From Pseudorhodobacter antarcticus (GTDB lineage Bacteria > Pseudomonadota > Alphaproteobacteria > Rhodobacterales > Rhodobacteraceae): a DNA stretch of 46,580 nt. How positions within the stretch are numbered: position 1 is the first letter of the stretch; every line of letters starts with the position of its first letter. Under the pieces are notes generated by a model, which saw nothing but the letters and a program-made list of their open reading frames with translations, did no database searches and was not told the DNA's origin. The DNA lies in the NCBI GenBank assembly GCA_945862435.1, contig CAMAXX010000022.1, positions 1 through 46,580 on the forward strand, read 5' to 3'. The position numbers and the translations under genes are program-made. Positions 8,076 through 16,841 of the stretch are shown piece after piece.

Positions 8076-8632
8076 GCTGGGGGCAGATCCCCCACCGCCG
8101 CGCGAAACGCAGCCACGTCATCCACCACCAAAATCAGCCCCCGCAAGGATGGCGCAGCAAAGCCTTGGTCAATGATATGTTCGATCAGGGCAAGCAGCGG
8201 CCCCCAATACCCCGCAATATTTATTAAAATTATCTGCTTTTGATGCAGGCCGATTTGCGCCCATGTCAGCACTTCGAAAAACTCATCAAGGCTGCCCGCA
8301 CCGCCTGGCAGCAGCGCGATTACATCGCTTTGCAAAAACATTGTCATCTTCCGCTCGTGCATGTTTTCGGTGACGATGAATTCGGTCAAATCGCGCTTGC
8401 CTACCTCTAGATCCAGCAAATGCTTGGGGATGACGCCCAAACAGGTGGCCCCCGCGGCCATTGCAGCGCGCGCGACAATGCCCATCAGACCCACATCCCC
8501 CGCGCCGTAAACCAGCCTTGCCCCCATATCGGCGATGGCTGCGCCCAAATCGCGGGCGGCCTCTGCATGGGCAGGGTTATTCCCTTCTTTTGCGCCGCAA
8601 AAGACACAGATTGACAGGCTTCTTTGGGCCAT
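8072..8632 (-). CDS. LOG family protein (nucleoside monophosphate phosphoribohydrolase)
   Basis: The 186-residue product has a Rossmann-like start (ICVFCGAKEGNNP), a YGAGDVGLMG motif, and the family signature LPGGAGSLDEFFEVLTW. LOG enzymes cleave nucleoside 5'-monophosphates to free base and ribose 5-phosphate. In plants and some bacteria this yields active cytokinins. In most bacteria the in vivo role is unclear, so only the family is called. It is transcribed away from the LysM gene and overlaps the 58-residue ORF by 4 bases. Confidence 0.88.
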   Translation of the reverse strand: MAQRSLSICVFCGAKEGNNPAHAEAARDLGAAIADMGARLVYGAGDVGLMGIVARAAMAAGATCLGVIPKHLLDLEVGKRDLTEFIVTENMHERKMTMFLQSDVIALLPGGAGSLDEFFEVLTWAQIGLHQKQIILINIAGYWGPLLALIEHIIDQGFAAPSLRGLILVVDDVAAFRAAVGDLPPA

Positions 8633-8732
8633 TGCTATTTCCTAAGTGGTTTTGCGGCAAAACATGATATTGTATGTGTTAAAGTCTGGAATACTACAGA
8701 CACGGCCTAAGCGATAGACAGGAGAGGGTATT

Positions 8733-9719
8733 ATGGCGGGTATTTCTAACAATGCGGTGAAAATTGTGGCAGGGGCGGGCGTGGTTATTGCCGCAGTGGT
8801 TGGGCTGTGGTTTGCCACGCAAAGCGCGCCGCCGCCAGCCGACCCTGTGGCCGCCGCGCCAGCGGCAGAACCTGCACCCGCCGCGCCAGCGGCAGAACCT
8901 GCACCCGCCGAAGCCGCTTCATCCGATCCTTCCCTTGCGGCCGACCGTATCGCCCCCACACTGGATGTCGTGCGCATTGAACCTGATGGAGCCGCAACAA
9001 TCGCGGGCGTGGCCGAAGCGGGCGCGCGGGTGTCGCTGCGCCTAGATGGCGCCGAGGCCGCCTTTGCCACGGCCGATAGCGTGGGCGCCTATGCCGGCCT
9101 GTTCACCCTTGCGCCGTCCGATAAGCCGCGCGTGTTGACAGTGCTGTCAAAGGCCACTGATGGCGTCGAAGTGGAAGGCACCGATAAGGTCGTGCTAGAC
9201 CCAACCACGGCTGGCGCGGCCCTAACAGTGACGGATGCGGGCGTGGCAGTGGTGGATGGGGCCGATATTGCCAATATCACCATCGACACGGTCACCTATG
9301 ACGGCGATCTGATCCGTGTTGGTGGGCGCGGAGCGTCAGGTGCAGTCGTGCGCCTTTACGTTGATAATGTCGATGCCGCTTCTGCCCCGATCATGGCGAA
9401 CGGCAGCTTTAACGCCGATTTGGCAGGGGTTGCGGCGGGCGATCATACGCTGCGCGCCGATCAGTTGGACGCCAGCGGCAATGTGACCTCGCGCTACGAG
9501 ATGCAAATTACCAAAGCCGCCCCCGAAGCATTGGTGGCTGCCGCGCCCGAACCTAAAGTGGTGGAAATCGCAACAGGGACAACACTGTGGGCCATTGCCG
9601 AGGCGACCTTTGGCGATGGTCTGATGTATGTGCAGGTTTACGAGGCCAATAAAGACAAGATCAAAGACCCAAATCTGATTTATCCGGGCCAAGTTTTCAC
9701 CATTCCAACCGCACAATAG
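8733..9719 (+). CDS. LysM-domain envelope protein with Ig-like region
   Basis: This 328-residue protein has an N-terminal membrane anchor (about residues 9-27, KIVAGAGVVIAAVVGLWFA). An Ala/Pro/Glu-rich stalk follows (about 30-65), then beta-rich Ig-like stretches (IEPDGAATIAGVAEAGARVS and a second around VDNVDAASAP). A C-terminal LysM domain closes it (about 276-325, ATGTTLWAIAEATFGDG to YPGQVFTIP). It probably spans the inner membrane and binds peptidoglycan in the periplasm. Similar LysM/Ig proteins are common in Rhodobacterales. The stalk contains a perfect 27-bp tandem duplication (8854-8907). Confidence 0.85.
   Translation: MAGISNNAVKIVAGAGVVIAAVVGLWFATQSAPPPADPVAAAPAAEPAPAAPAAEPAPAEAASSDPSLAADRIAPTLDVVRIEPDGAATIAGVAEAGARVSLRLDGAEAAFATADSVGAYAGLFTLAPSDKPRVLTVLSKATDGVEVEGTDKVVLDPTTAGAALTVTDAGVAVVDGADIANITIDTVTYDGDLIRVGGRGASGAVVRLYVDNVDAASAPIMANGSFNADLAGVAAGDHTLRADQLDASGNVTSRYEMQITKAAPEALVAAAPEPKVVEIATGTTLWAIAEATFGDGLMYVQVYEANKDKIKDPNLIYPGQVFTIPTAQ
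8854..8907. repeat. 27-bp tandem duplication in the LysM protein stalk
   Basis: Two identical 27-base units lie end to end and encode Ala-Ala-Pro-Ala-Ala-Glu-Pro-Ala-Pro twice. They are in frame in the low-complexity stalk between the membrane anchor and the Ig-like region, so copy number would alter only stalk length. Confidence 0.95.
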
Positions 9720-9819
9720 CGCCGCTTGGTATGTGCGCAAATGCAGTGCCCTTGCCGTGGCGGCGGCACTGGCATTCCCCCCCGAACGGGCATAGGAAGG
9801 GGGCAACAAAAGGTGCCTC

Positions 9820-11661
9820 ATGCCCAAAAATACCGCGACTTCTGCCGATACCCCCGAAAAAGCCGCCAGCGGATGGGTCACCATTCGCCGTGTCAGCCCG
9901 TATCTGTGGCCCGATGGGCAGGCATGGGTCAAACGCCGCGTGGTAGGGGCGCTTGTGTTGCTGCTGCTGGCAAAACTGGTCGGCTTTACAACGCCCTACC
10001 TTTACAAACTTGCGGTCGATGCGCTGGGGGCGGGCGCCGAGCCTGCCGAAGCGATGATGCTGGGCGCAATCGGTTTGACAGTGGCTTATGGCATTGCGCG
10101 GCTTGGGTCGGTTTTGGGCAACGAGTTGCGCGATGCGGTGTTTGTCCGCGTGGGACAGCGGGCGCTGCGGGCGCTGGCCTTGGAAACCTTTACCCATATT
10201 CACCGCCTGTCCCTGCGCTATCACATCACGCGCAAAACGGGGGGGCTGTCGCGCATTATCGAACGCGGGGTCAAGGGCGTCGATTTCCTTTTGCGATTTA
10301 TGTTGTTTTCCATCGGGCCGTTGACGCTGGAACTGATCCTTGTTTCGCTGTTCTTCGCCGTTTATTTCGGTTGGGCCTACATGGTCGTCGTCGTGGGCAC
10401 GATATATCTTTATGTGACCTTCACCTTTAAAATCACCGAATGGCGGGTGAAAATTCGCCGCCAGATGAACGATCAAGACAGTGACGCCAACCAAAAGGCC
10501 ATTGACAGCCTGCTGAATTTTGAAACTGTGAAATATTTCAACGCCGAGGCACGCGAAGCCCAGCGGTATGACGGCGCAATGGCCGCCTATGAGGGGCTAG
10601 CAGTTAAAACGGGCTATTCGCTGTCTTTGCTGAACGCGGGCCAATCGCTGATTATCACATCGGGGCTTGTCGCGGTGATGGTCATGGCAGGCTACGGCGT
10701 GCAAGCGGGCACATTGACTGTTGGCGATTTCGTAATGGTCAACGCCTATATGATCCAAATCACTATGCCACTTGGCTTTTTGGGCACGGTGTACCGCGAA
10801 ATTCGTCAGGCGCTGGTGGATATGGGCGAGATGTTCGGCCTGCTTGGCCAACCCGCCGAAGTGAACGACGCCCCTAACGCTAAGCCGATCAAGGTCACAG
10901 GCGGCGAGGTAACTTTTGATAACGTGCATTTTGCCTATGATCCCGACCGCGCCATTCTAAAGGGTCTGTCCTTTACCCTGAAACCTGGCCAGCGGGTTGC
11001 CTTTGTTGGGCCATCGGGGGCGGGCAAATCTACCATCGCGCGGCTTTTGTTCCGCTTTTATGATGTGACGGGCGGCGCTGTGCGCATTGACGGGCAGGAT
11101 TTGCGCGATGTGACGCAAACATCCTTGCACCAGATGATCGGAATCGTGCCGCAAGATACGGTTTTGTTTAACGATACAATCTATTACAACATCGCCTATG
11201 GTAACCCCGACGCCCCGCGAAGCGCTGTCGAGGCGGCTGCAAAAGCCGCGAAAATTCATGATTTCATCGTGTCTTTGCCGCAAGGATACGCCACGACAGT
11301 GGGCGAGCGCGGGCTAAAGCTGTCGGGCGGAGAAAAGCAGCGCGTGGGCATCGCCCGCACCTTGCTGAAAAATCCCCCCATTTTGGTGCTGGACGAGGCC
11401 ACATCCGCGCTGGACACGCAAACCGAACAGGATATTCAGCTATCGCTGCGCGAAATGGGGCAGGGGCGGTCGGTGCTGATGATTGCGCACCGCCTGTCCA
11501 CCATCGCCGATGCAGATGCGATTTTCGTGCTAGAGGGCGGCGTGATAACCGAAACCGGCACGCATGACGCACTGCTGGCTAAGGGGGGCAAATATGCTGC
11601 CATGTGGGCGCGCCAATCTGCGGGTGAGGAAGACCACTCCAACGAAGTGGCGGCACAGTAG
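9820..11661 (+). CDS. Atm1/HMT1-type ABC exporter (permease fused to ATPase)
   Basis: The 613-residue half-transporter has a six-helix membrane domain (about 40-330) followed by an ATPase domain. This carries Walker A GPSGAGKST (about 397-405), signature LSGGEKQR (about 501), Walker B ILVLDEATSALD (about 522) and H-loop IAHRLST (about 555). The linker region EVTFDNVHFAYDPDRAILKG and overall similarity place it with the Atm1 group. In alphaproteobacteria these export glutathione-linked compounds, including metal conjugates. It would act as a homodimer in the inner membrane. An ATG preceded by a purine-rich stretch marks the start. Export of an Fe-S precursor is the mitochondrial role and is not shown here. 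Confidence 0.88.
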   Translation: MPKNTATSADTPEKAASGWVTIRRVSPYLWPDGQAWVKRRVVGALVLLLLAKLVGFTTPYLYKLAVDALGAGAEPAEAMMLGAIGLTVAYGIARLGSVLGNELRDAVFVRVGQRALRALALETFTHIHRLSLRYHITRKTGGLSRIIERGVKGVDFLLRFMLFSIGPLTLELILVSLFFAVYFGWAYMVVVVGTIYLYVTFTFKITEWRVKIRRQMNDQDSDANQKAIDSLLNFETVKYFNAEAREAQRYDGAMAAYEGLAVKTGYSLSLLNAGQSLIITSGLVAVMVMAGYGVQAGTLTVGDFVMVNAYMIQITMPLGFLGTVYREIRQALVDMGEMFGLLGQPAEVNDAPNAKPIKVTGGEVTFDNVHFAYDPDRAILKGLSFTLKPGQRVAFVGPSGAGKSTIARLLFRFYDVTGGAVRIDGQDLRDVTQTSLHQMIGIVPQDTVLFNDTIYYNIAYGNPDAPRSAVEAAAKAAKIHDFIVSLPQGYATTVGERGLKLSGGEKQRVGIARTLLKNPPILVLDEATSALDTQTEQDIQLSLREMGQGRSVLMIAHRLSTIADADAIFVLEGGVITETGTHDALLAKGGKYAAMWARQSAGEEDHSNEVAAQ

Positions 11662-11672
11662 CAGGGCGAAAA

Positions 11673-12095
11673 CTACTGCGTGCCGATTTCTGCGGCCAGC
11701 CCCAGATCAGGGATCAGCTTGATCGCTCTGGCCCGCAACGGGCCTTCGCCTTGGCGCATTTGAACCAAAGCCACGATTACTCCGTCAAGGCTGATTTCTG
11801 TCGCGGCCATTGTGACGTTGTAGTTCAGTGCAATCACTGGTTCGGACTGCCCGGCAGGGTAATCAATTTCCAAAGCGTCGCTTTGAGTGAAATCGGCCAG
11901 CACTTCGGGTTGCCACGCTTCTGGCGCGTTCAAATCCAGAAACTTATCAATAGGGGCGGGAAATTGGTCGGGCAAGACCCGCGCCTGTGCGCCCAAAAGA
12001 AAGGGGCTCGCCGCCGAACTCAGCAAATCTTGCGCGGGCACTGGCGTGGCATCGGCAAATCCGTTTAGGGCCGTGCGGATAGAGGAAAGATCCAT
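11673..12095 (-). CDS. Hypothetical secreted-type protein with an RTX-family C-terminal module
   Basis: This 140-residue product lacks glycine-rich RTX repeats. Its second half (FTQSDALEIDYPAGQSEPVI through VIVALVQMRQGEG to AIKLIPDLG) follows the same layout as the C-terminus of the broken RTX gene just upstream. In both, an acidic D-x-(L/I)-x-(V/I)-x-Y strand is followed by V-A-x-V and A-I-x-(L/V)-x-P. This module is common at the end of Rhodobacterales RTX-type secreted proteins. The N-terminus (MDLSSIRTALNGFADATPVP) is unlike the neighbour. Function is unknown. It may be a shortened paralogue or a type I secretion substrate. Confidence 0.6.
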   Translation of the reverse strand: MDLSSIRTALNGFADATPVPAQDLLSSAASPFLLGAQARVLPDQFPAPIDKFLDLNAPEAWQPEVLADFTQSDALEIDYPAGQSEPVIALNYNVTMAATEISLDGVIVALVQMRQGEGPLRARAIKLIPDLGLAAEIGTQ

Positions 12096-12187
12096 TTTTC
12101 ACTCGCAAGGGTTAAGTGCAGACATAGATTTTTCTACCTAAAGGTTGCGGTGAAAGCATGGCCCAATTGCGGCCTGTTTATGAAAGC

Positions 12188-12917
12188 TTATGGCGTGATT
12201 GGGGCAACAGATATCGCCCTCAGCTTCAACGCGCCCGATGTGTTGACCACACGGGCAATCACATTGCCATCGTCCGAAACATTCACCGCGCCTGCCATGG
12301 GCGAGGGAGCAAGCGAGATGACAGACGCGCCATCGGCAGCGGTATAACCGACAACAATCGTCTCGCCTGCCGCGCAATCTTCGATCCGCGCCAGCCCCGT
12401 TGCGCCAAACTGCGCCTTGGATATACAAAAGCGGTCAATTCCTGCGCTGCCAAACAACAGGGCGCTGCCTGCGCTGCCAAACAACAGGGCGCTGCCTGCG
12501 CTGACAAACAACAGGGCGCTGCCTGCGCCGCGTTCGATCAGATCATTGCCATCACCGCCAAAAGATTGGTCATGGCCAAGGCCGCCAAAGGTTGCGCAAT
12601 CCCGCAGTTCCCCATCAAGCGTGTCATCGCCGGCGTCGCCAAAAATTGTGCCATCCCCCAGTGCGCCCAGATCGAATCATCCCCCGCCGCGCCATAAGCC
12701 AGATCATCACCTGCGCCATGGGTGAATTTGGTTTTTTATTTTGGGCCGAAACCGTATCGTTCAGCGTCGAGCCGCTTTGGGCAAAGTCATCGGTGGGATT
12801 ATCATCACCAGTGTCATCCGCAGTGTCATCCACAGTGTCTTTCCCTCGCCCGTTGATGAAATCAGGGGCGAATGGGCCGATAAACAGCAAGACATTGGCA
12901 AGAAGGGTAAGTTCCAT
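12188..12917 (-). pseudogene. RTX calcium-binding-type secreted protein, broken by two frameshifts
   Basis: From ATG 12917 the product starts MELTLLANVLLFIGPFAPDF, followed by an Asp/Thr-rich stretch (KDTVDDTADDTGDDNPTDD). It then loses sense near a run of six T/A at 12732-12737. The next frame gives RTX nonapeptide-like sequence (GAGDDLAYGAAGDD), and after a second shift near 12675-12676 a third frame gives GDGTIFGDAGDDTLDG and GGDGNDLIERGAG. The rest of the C-terminal module follows, ending at 12188. Each shift equals one missing base. Repaired, the protein would be about 243 residues. It contains the 27-bp triplicate repeat at 12441-12521. A sequencing indel cannot be excluded. Confidence 0.7.
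12441..12521. repeat. 27-bp tandem repeat, three copies, in the broken RTX gene
   Basis: Three 27-base units lie end to end; the third differs by one base. On the minus strand they encode the nine-residue unit Ser-Ala-Gly-Ser-Ala-Leu-Leu-Phe-Gly in the third reading frame of the RTX pseudogene, where RTX nonapeptides would normally sit. The unit has the same length as the duplication at 8854-8907 but an unrelated sequence. Confidence 0.95.
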
Positions 12918-13094
12918 AGATCACGCGTAAATGTTTACAGGCCGCTTCTGCGTGTAGGATTTGTGCCGCGCGCGCCGATACTTTAAGGCTGCTTAGGCTG
13001 AACCCTTGGTTAAAACACACCGCTCTTGCAGCAAGACTGTTGCGCGCGCCCAGCGGCCCAGCGCGCGAAGGGCTAGGCAATTCGGGGCGGGGGC

Positions 13095-13122
13095 TTGGCA
13101 AGGCGGCGCGCTTGCGTATATG
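13095..13122 (+). promoter_or_regulatory. Possible promoter for the yfgM-like/bamB/der cluster
   Basis: TTGGCA (13095-13100) and TATATG (13117-13122) are separated by 16 bases and lie about 40 bases before the ATG at 13161. Both boxes match the sigma-70 consensus at four or more positions. No gene is visible in the rest of the 12918-13160 gap. Confidence 0.4.
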
Positions 13123-13160
13123 AAGGGCGCAATGCAAAGCCAGTGAAATAAAGGCCCGCT

Positions 13161-13826
13161 ATGAGCAATCCCGACAGTTTTATCGACGAGGTCACCGAAG
13201 AGGTGCGCCGCGACCGCCTGTTTGCCGCCTTTCGCAAATATGGCTGGATTGGCGGGCTTGTGGTGGTGCTGGTCGTCGGCGGCACGGGATGGCGCGAATA
13301 TAGCAGCGCGCGCGATGCAGCCAGCGCACAGGCGTTTGGTGATGCTCTGCTAGATGCGCTAGATTTGGGTGAGGAAACGGCCCGCGCGGCTGCCCTTGCC
13401 GAAGTGCCCGCCACAGGCAGCCAAAAGGCGCTGAAAGCGCTGATTTTGGCCTCTGATCCTACCGCAGACAAGGCAGGCGCATTGGCTGCGCTGGCGGATG
13501 TGGCCGCAGATGCTGGCGAGCCGCAACTCTACCGCGATCTGGCCAGCCTGCGCCGTGTGATGCTGGCGGGGGCCGATCTGCCGCTTGCAGATCGCCGCAC
13601 CGCGCTTCAGGGGATAACGGGGCGCGCCTTTGATCTGCTGGCACGCGAGCAGCTTGCCTTTTTGTTGATTGAAGAGGGTAAAAAGGACGAGGCAATTTCC
13701 GCCCTAACCGCCCTTGTCCAAGACCAAGCCGCACCAAATGGCTTGATTGCGCGCGCCTCGCAGGTCATTGTGGCATTGGGTGGCACTGTGCCAGATATCG
13801 CTGGCGCTGGCACCAGCGCGGGCTAA
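13161..13826 (+). CDS. YfgM-like TPR membrane protein
   Basis: This 221-residue protein has a short cytoplasmic N-terminus rich in charged residues (SFIDEVTEEVRRDRLFAAFRKY). A single membrane segment follows (about 29-46, WIGGLVVVLVVGGTGW), then an Ala-rich helical periplasmic domain of TPR type. The N-terminal layout matches the YfgM/TPR_21 family, whose E. coli member works with periplasmic chaperones at the Sec translocon. The downstream bamB and der genes reproduce the E. coli yfgM-bamB-der order, which supports the call. Confidence 0.8.
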   Translation: MSNPDSFIDEVTEEVRRDRLFAAFRKYGWIGGLVVVLVVGGTGWREYSSARDAASAQAFGDALLDALDLGEETARAAALAEVPATGSQKALKALILASDPTADKAGALAALADVAADAGEPQLYRDLASLRRVMLAGADLPLADRRTALQGITGRAFDLLAREQLAFLLIEEGKKDEAISALTALVQDQAAPNGLIARASQVIVALGGTVPDIAGAGTSAG

Positions 13827-13873
13827 AGCTGGCTTTGGCAGTTGCCAAAGAATACAGCGCAAAAGGGGATGCG

Positions 13874-15226
13874 ATGATGGGCTTTGAAAATGCTGGCAAA
13901 CGCGGGGTAGGGCTTGGCCTTTGGATGCTGCTTGTCTTGGCCGCATGCGAGCGTGAAGTGATTTTGGAAGGCCCGCGCTTTTCGGTGCGCACGCCGCTAG
14001 AGCAAACCCTGAACGACGATGGCACCCCCGCGACCCCCGCCGCCGAAGCGGGCAATACAACGGCAAAAATCAACCTACCCCGCGCCAGCACCATTGGCGA
14101 TTGGTCGCACCGCGCGGGATCGGCCAGTCATTCGCTGCCGCACGGCACCCTATCGGCTGCCCCGCAGCGGGTGTGGAGCGTAAAGGTTGGCCAAGGCAAC
14201 ACCCGTTCAGGCCGCATTGCCGCCAGTCCGGTGGCCGCAGGAGGTCGTATTTTTGCAATGGACGCAGGCGGCGGCGTTACTGCGCTGACGCAAGATGGCG
14301 CGGTGATTTGGCAGGCCGATGTCTTGCCTAGTTTTGATAATAATGCCGACGTTTCTGGCGGCGGCTTGGCCGTGGGCGGCGGGGCGGTCTATGTCACGAC
14401 TGGCGCGGGCGAAGTGCTGGCGCTGGCGGCAAATTCGGGCGCGGTGCAGTGGCGTCAGCGGTTGGACGGCGCGCTGTCTGGCCCGCCCACAGTTTCGGGC
14501 GGCGTTGTTTATGCGCTGGGGCGTAACGGGTCGGCGGCCGCGCTGGATGCAGGCATGGGACGCATCCTGTGGCAGATCGAAGGCGCGCCTCGGCCAGGCG
14601 GTATGCTGGGGGCAGGGGCGATTGCTGTGTCAAACGGCACGGTCTATCTGCCCTATTCGGCAGGGCAACTGACTGCCGTGTCGCAAAATGGCGATCAGCA
14701 ATGGACAGCCGGTATCGCGGGCGAACGTTTGGGCCGCGCCTATGCCGGCTTTGGCGATGTAACGGGCGATCCTGTTATTGCGGGCGGCACAATCTATGTC
14801 GGTTCTGCTGCGGGCAAAACCGCCGCTCTGTCGGCCAGCACGGGCCAGCGTATTTGGACAGCAGGCGAAGGCGCGCTGAACGCGCCCTTAGTGGTGGGTG
14901 GTTCGGTCTTTGTGGTGAACGATCAGGCGCGGCTTGTACGCCTGTCGGCAAATGACGGCGCAGTGATTTGGGCCCAAACCATGCCCTATTTCAAAAACGA
15001 AAAACCCAAGAGATTTAAAGGCATCACCGCCCATTACGGCCCTGTTTTGGCCGGCGGGCATATCGTGGTTGCATCAGGAGATGGCACGCTGCGCCTGTTC
15101 GATCCTGCGTCGGGCGTAATTGTCGGGCAGGCCGAGATTCCCTCGGGTGCGGCATCTTCCCCTGCGCTTGTGGGCGGCATGCTGCTGGTCATGGGGCAAA
15201 ACGGGCAACTTCACGCTTTCCGTTAG
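13874..15226 (+). CDS. bamB: Outer membrane assembly lipoprotein BamB (PQQ-type beta-propeller)
   Basis: BamB is part of the BAM complex that inserts beta-barrel proteins into the outer membrane. The 450-residue product starts MMGFENAGKRG and has a lipobox LVLAAC with the lipidated cysteine at about residue 25. Repeated propeller blades follow, with the usual alternation of 'GG-x-(I/V)-x-V' strands and 'A-L-x-x-x-G-x-x-x-W' turns (ALTQDGAVIWQADV, ALAANSGAVQWRQRL, ALDAGMGRILWQIE, ALSASTGQRIWTAG). The open frame reaches back to a TTG at 13835, but the double ATG at 13874 with AAAAGGGG upstream fits the signal peptide better. It lies between the yfgM-like gene and der. Confidence 0.9.
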   Translation: MMGFENAGKRGVGLGLWMLLVLAACEREVILEGPRFSVRTPLEQTLNDDGTPATPAAEAGNTTAKINLPRASTIGDWSHRAGSASHSLPHGTLSAAPQRVWSVKVGQGNTRSGRIAASPVAAGGRIFAMDAGGGVTALTQDGAVIWQADVLPSFDNNADVSGGGLAVGGGAVYVTTGAGEVLALAANSGAVQWRQRLDGALSGPPTVSGGVVYALGRNGSAAALDAGMGRILWQIEGAPRPGGMLGAGAIAVSNGTVYLPYSAGQLTAVSQNGDQQWTAGIAGERLGRAYAGFGDVTGDPVIAGGTIYVGSAAGKTAALSASTGQRIWTAGEGALNAPLVVGGSVFVVNDQARLVRLSANDGAVIWAQTMPYFKNEKPKRFKGITAHYGPVLAGGHIVVASGDGTLRLFDPASGVIVGQAEIPSGAASSPALVGGMLLVMGQNGQLHAFR

Positions 15227-15285
15227 GCTAATTGACGTGTAAGGGACACGCTTGCAGTCAGGATACCGCACATGAGCCTTGCCCG

Positions 15286-16758
15286 ATGAGTTTCACCCTT
15301 GCCATAGTTGGCCGCCCGAATGTGGGCAAATCTACCCTGTTCAACCGCCTTGTTGGGCGCAAACTGGCGCTGGTCGATGACCAACCCGGCGTGACGCGCG
15401 ATCTGCGCGAGGGGGATGCCAAGCTGTTCGATCTGCGCTTTACCGTGATTGACACAGCAGGGCTGGAAGATGTCACTGATGACAGCCTGCAGGGCCGCAT
15501 GCGCCGCCTGACCGAACGCGCCGTGGATATGGCCGATATTTGCCTGTTTTTGGTGGATGGCCGCGTAGGGATTACCGCAACAGACGAAGTTTTCGCCGAT
15601 ATCCTGCGCAAAAAGGGTGCGCGGGTGGTGTTGGGCGTGAACAAAGCCGAAGGCCGCGCAGGCGACGGCGGGGCAATCGAGGCGTGGAGCCTTGGTCTGG
15701 GCGAGCCGATCCGCCTTTCTGCCGAACATGGCGAAGGGATGGATGATCTTTACGACGCTCTACGCCCGCTGGAAGGCGAATTTGCCGAACGCGAGGCCGA
15801 AAACGCCCCAGAGGTGGATTTGGACATTTCCGATGAGGATGCCGAATCCGAAGCCGATGTTGAATCCTTTCGCCCCACGCTGCAAAAGCCATTGCAAATT
15901 GCAGTCATCGGGCGGCCCAATGCGGGCAAATCCACGCTAATCAACAAAATTCTCGGCTTTGACCGCCTGCTAACGGGGCCAGAGGCGGGGATCACCCGCG
16001 ATGCCATATCTGTGCGCGCCGACTGGCTGGGCACGCCGATTAAAATCTTTGATACGGCTGGTATGCGCAAAAAAGCGCGTATAAACGAGAAATTGGAAAA
16101 GCTGTCCGTCTCCGATGGCATCCGCGCCGTGCGCTTTGCCGAGGTGGTTGTGGTGCTGCTGGATGCGGAAATTCCGTTCGAAGTGCAAGATCTGCGCATT
16201 GCCGATTTCGCCGAAACCGAAGGCCGCGCCGTTGTTGTGGCCGTGAACAAATGGGATCTTGAGGGCGAAAAGCAGGAAAAACTGGCCGAACTGAAGGAGA
16301 TGTTCGAACGCCTGCTGCCGCAGCTTCGCGGCGCACCGCTGATTACAGTGTCGGGCAAAACGGGGCGGGGACTTGACCGTTTGCATGACGCGATTTTAAA
16401 GGCGCATGAGGTGTGGAACCGCCGCGTGCCAACTGCACGGCTGAACACTTGGCTGGGCGCGATGGTGGAAAGCCACCCGCCACCCGCCCCGCAGGGACGC
16501 CGCATCAAACTGCGCTACATGACCCAAGTCAAACAGCGCCCGCCGGGATTTATCGTGATGTGCAGCCACGCCGACGAGATGGCCGACAGCTATAAACGTT
16601 ATTTGGTCAATGGCTTGCGACAGCACTTTGATTTGCCAGGCACGCCCATTCGCCTGACATTTCGCGGCCAAGGCGATAAAAACCCGTTTAAAAACCCCAA
16701 ATTTCACACGCCAAGCCGTTTGCGCAAGCATATGGATGGTGGTTGGTCTAAGGACTGA
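15286..16758 (+). CDS. der: Ribosome biogenesis GTPase Der (EngA)
   Basis: Der is an essential GTPase for 50S ribosome assembly. The 490-residue product has two tandem GTPase domains. The first has GRPNVGKST (9-17), DTAG and NKAEG; the second has GRPNAGKST (about 209), [11 protein letters not shown] and NKWD. A C-terminal KH-like domain ends in [20 protein letters not shown]. An acidic linker ([18 protein letters not shown]) joins the GTPase domains. The first-domain G4 motif is NKAE rather than NKxD, which I recall as usual in alphaproteobacterial Der. The ATG at 15286 is chosen because the protein then begins at the first beta strand. Confidence 0.96.
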   Translation: MSFTLAIVGRPNVGKSTLFNRLVGRKLALVDDQPGVTRDLREGDAKLFDLRFTVIDTAGLEDVTDDSLQGRMRRLTERAVDMADICLFLVDGRVGITATDEVFADILRKKGARVVLGVNKAEGRAGDGGAIEAWSLGLGEPIRLSAEHGEGMDDLYDALRPLEGEFAEREAENAPEVDLDISDEDAESEADVESFRPTLQKPLQIAVIGRPNAGKSTLINKILGFDRLLTGPEAGITRDAISVRADWLGTPIKIFDTAGMRKKARINEKLEKLSVSDGIRAVRFAEVVVVLLDAEIPFEVQDLRIADFAETEGRAVVVAVNKWDLEGEKQEKLAELKEMFERLLPQLRGAPLITVSGKTGRGLDRLHDAILKAHEVWNRRVPTARLNTWLGAMVESHPPPAPQGRRIKLRYMTQVKQRPPGFIVMCSHADEMADSYKRYLVNGLRQHFDLPGTPIRLTFRGQGDKNPFKNPKFHTPSRLRKHMDGGWSKD

Positions 16759-16760
16759 AA

Positions 16761-16823
16761 GGGGGGGCTCGCCCCCCCCGTCGCTGCGCTCCTCCCCCCG
16801 AGGATATTTGCGGAGTTAGGAAG
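16761..16823. repeat. Dispersed intergenic repeat with G/C hairpin (copy 2), bidirectional terminator-like
   Basis: GGGGGGGC (16761-16768) pairs with GCCCCCCC (16771-16778) just after the der stop. The conserved box (16802-16823) reads on the minus strand and starts 18 bases after the stop of the TspO-related gene. Copy 1 is at 2740-2811 in the other orientation; the box differs by one base. The arrangement stop-box-hairpin is the same in both copies, suggesting a 3'-end element that spreads between genes. There is no U-tract, so intrinsic termination is uncertain. Confidence 0.75.
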
Positions 16824-16841
16824 CAGCCAGACTTTGCGTGC

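Noticed and set aside
12720..12740. Programmed -1 frameshift at the six-A run in the RTX gene
   Set aside because: The run lacks a proper X XXY YYZ slippery heptamer with good pairing, has no clear stimulatory structure, and a second uncorrected shift follows 60 bases later. Decay or an indel error is simpler.
15649..15660. Missing NKxD motif in the first GTPase domain of Der
   Set aside because: NKAE(G) at this place is, as far as I recall, the usual form in alphaproteobacterial Der proteins and not a defect.
15750..16508. 252-codon minus-strand frame inside der
   Set aside because: Antisense to the second GTPase domain of Der, Ser/Arg-rich composition, no motif. Shadow frame.
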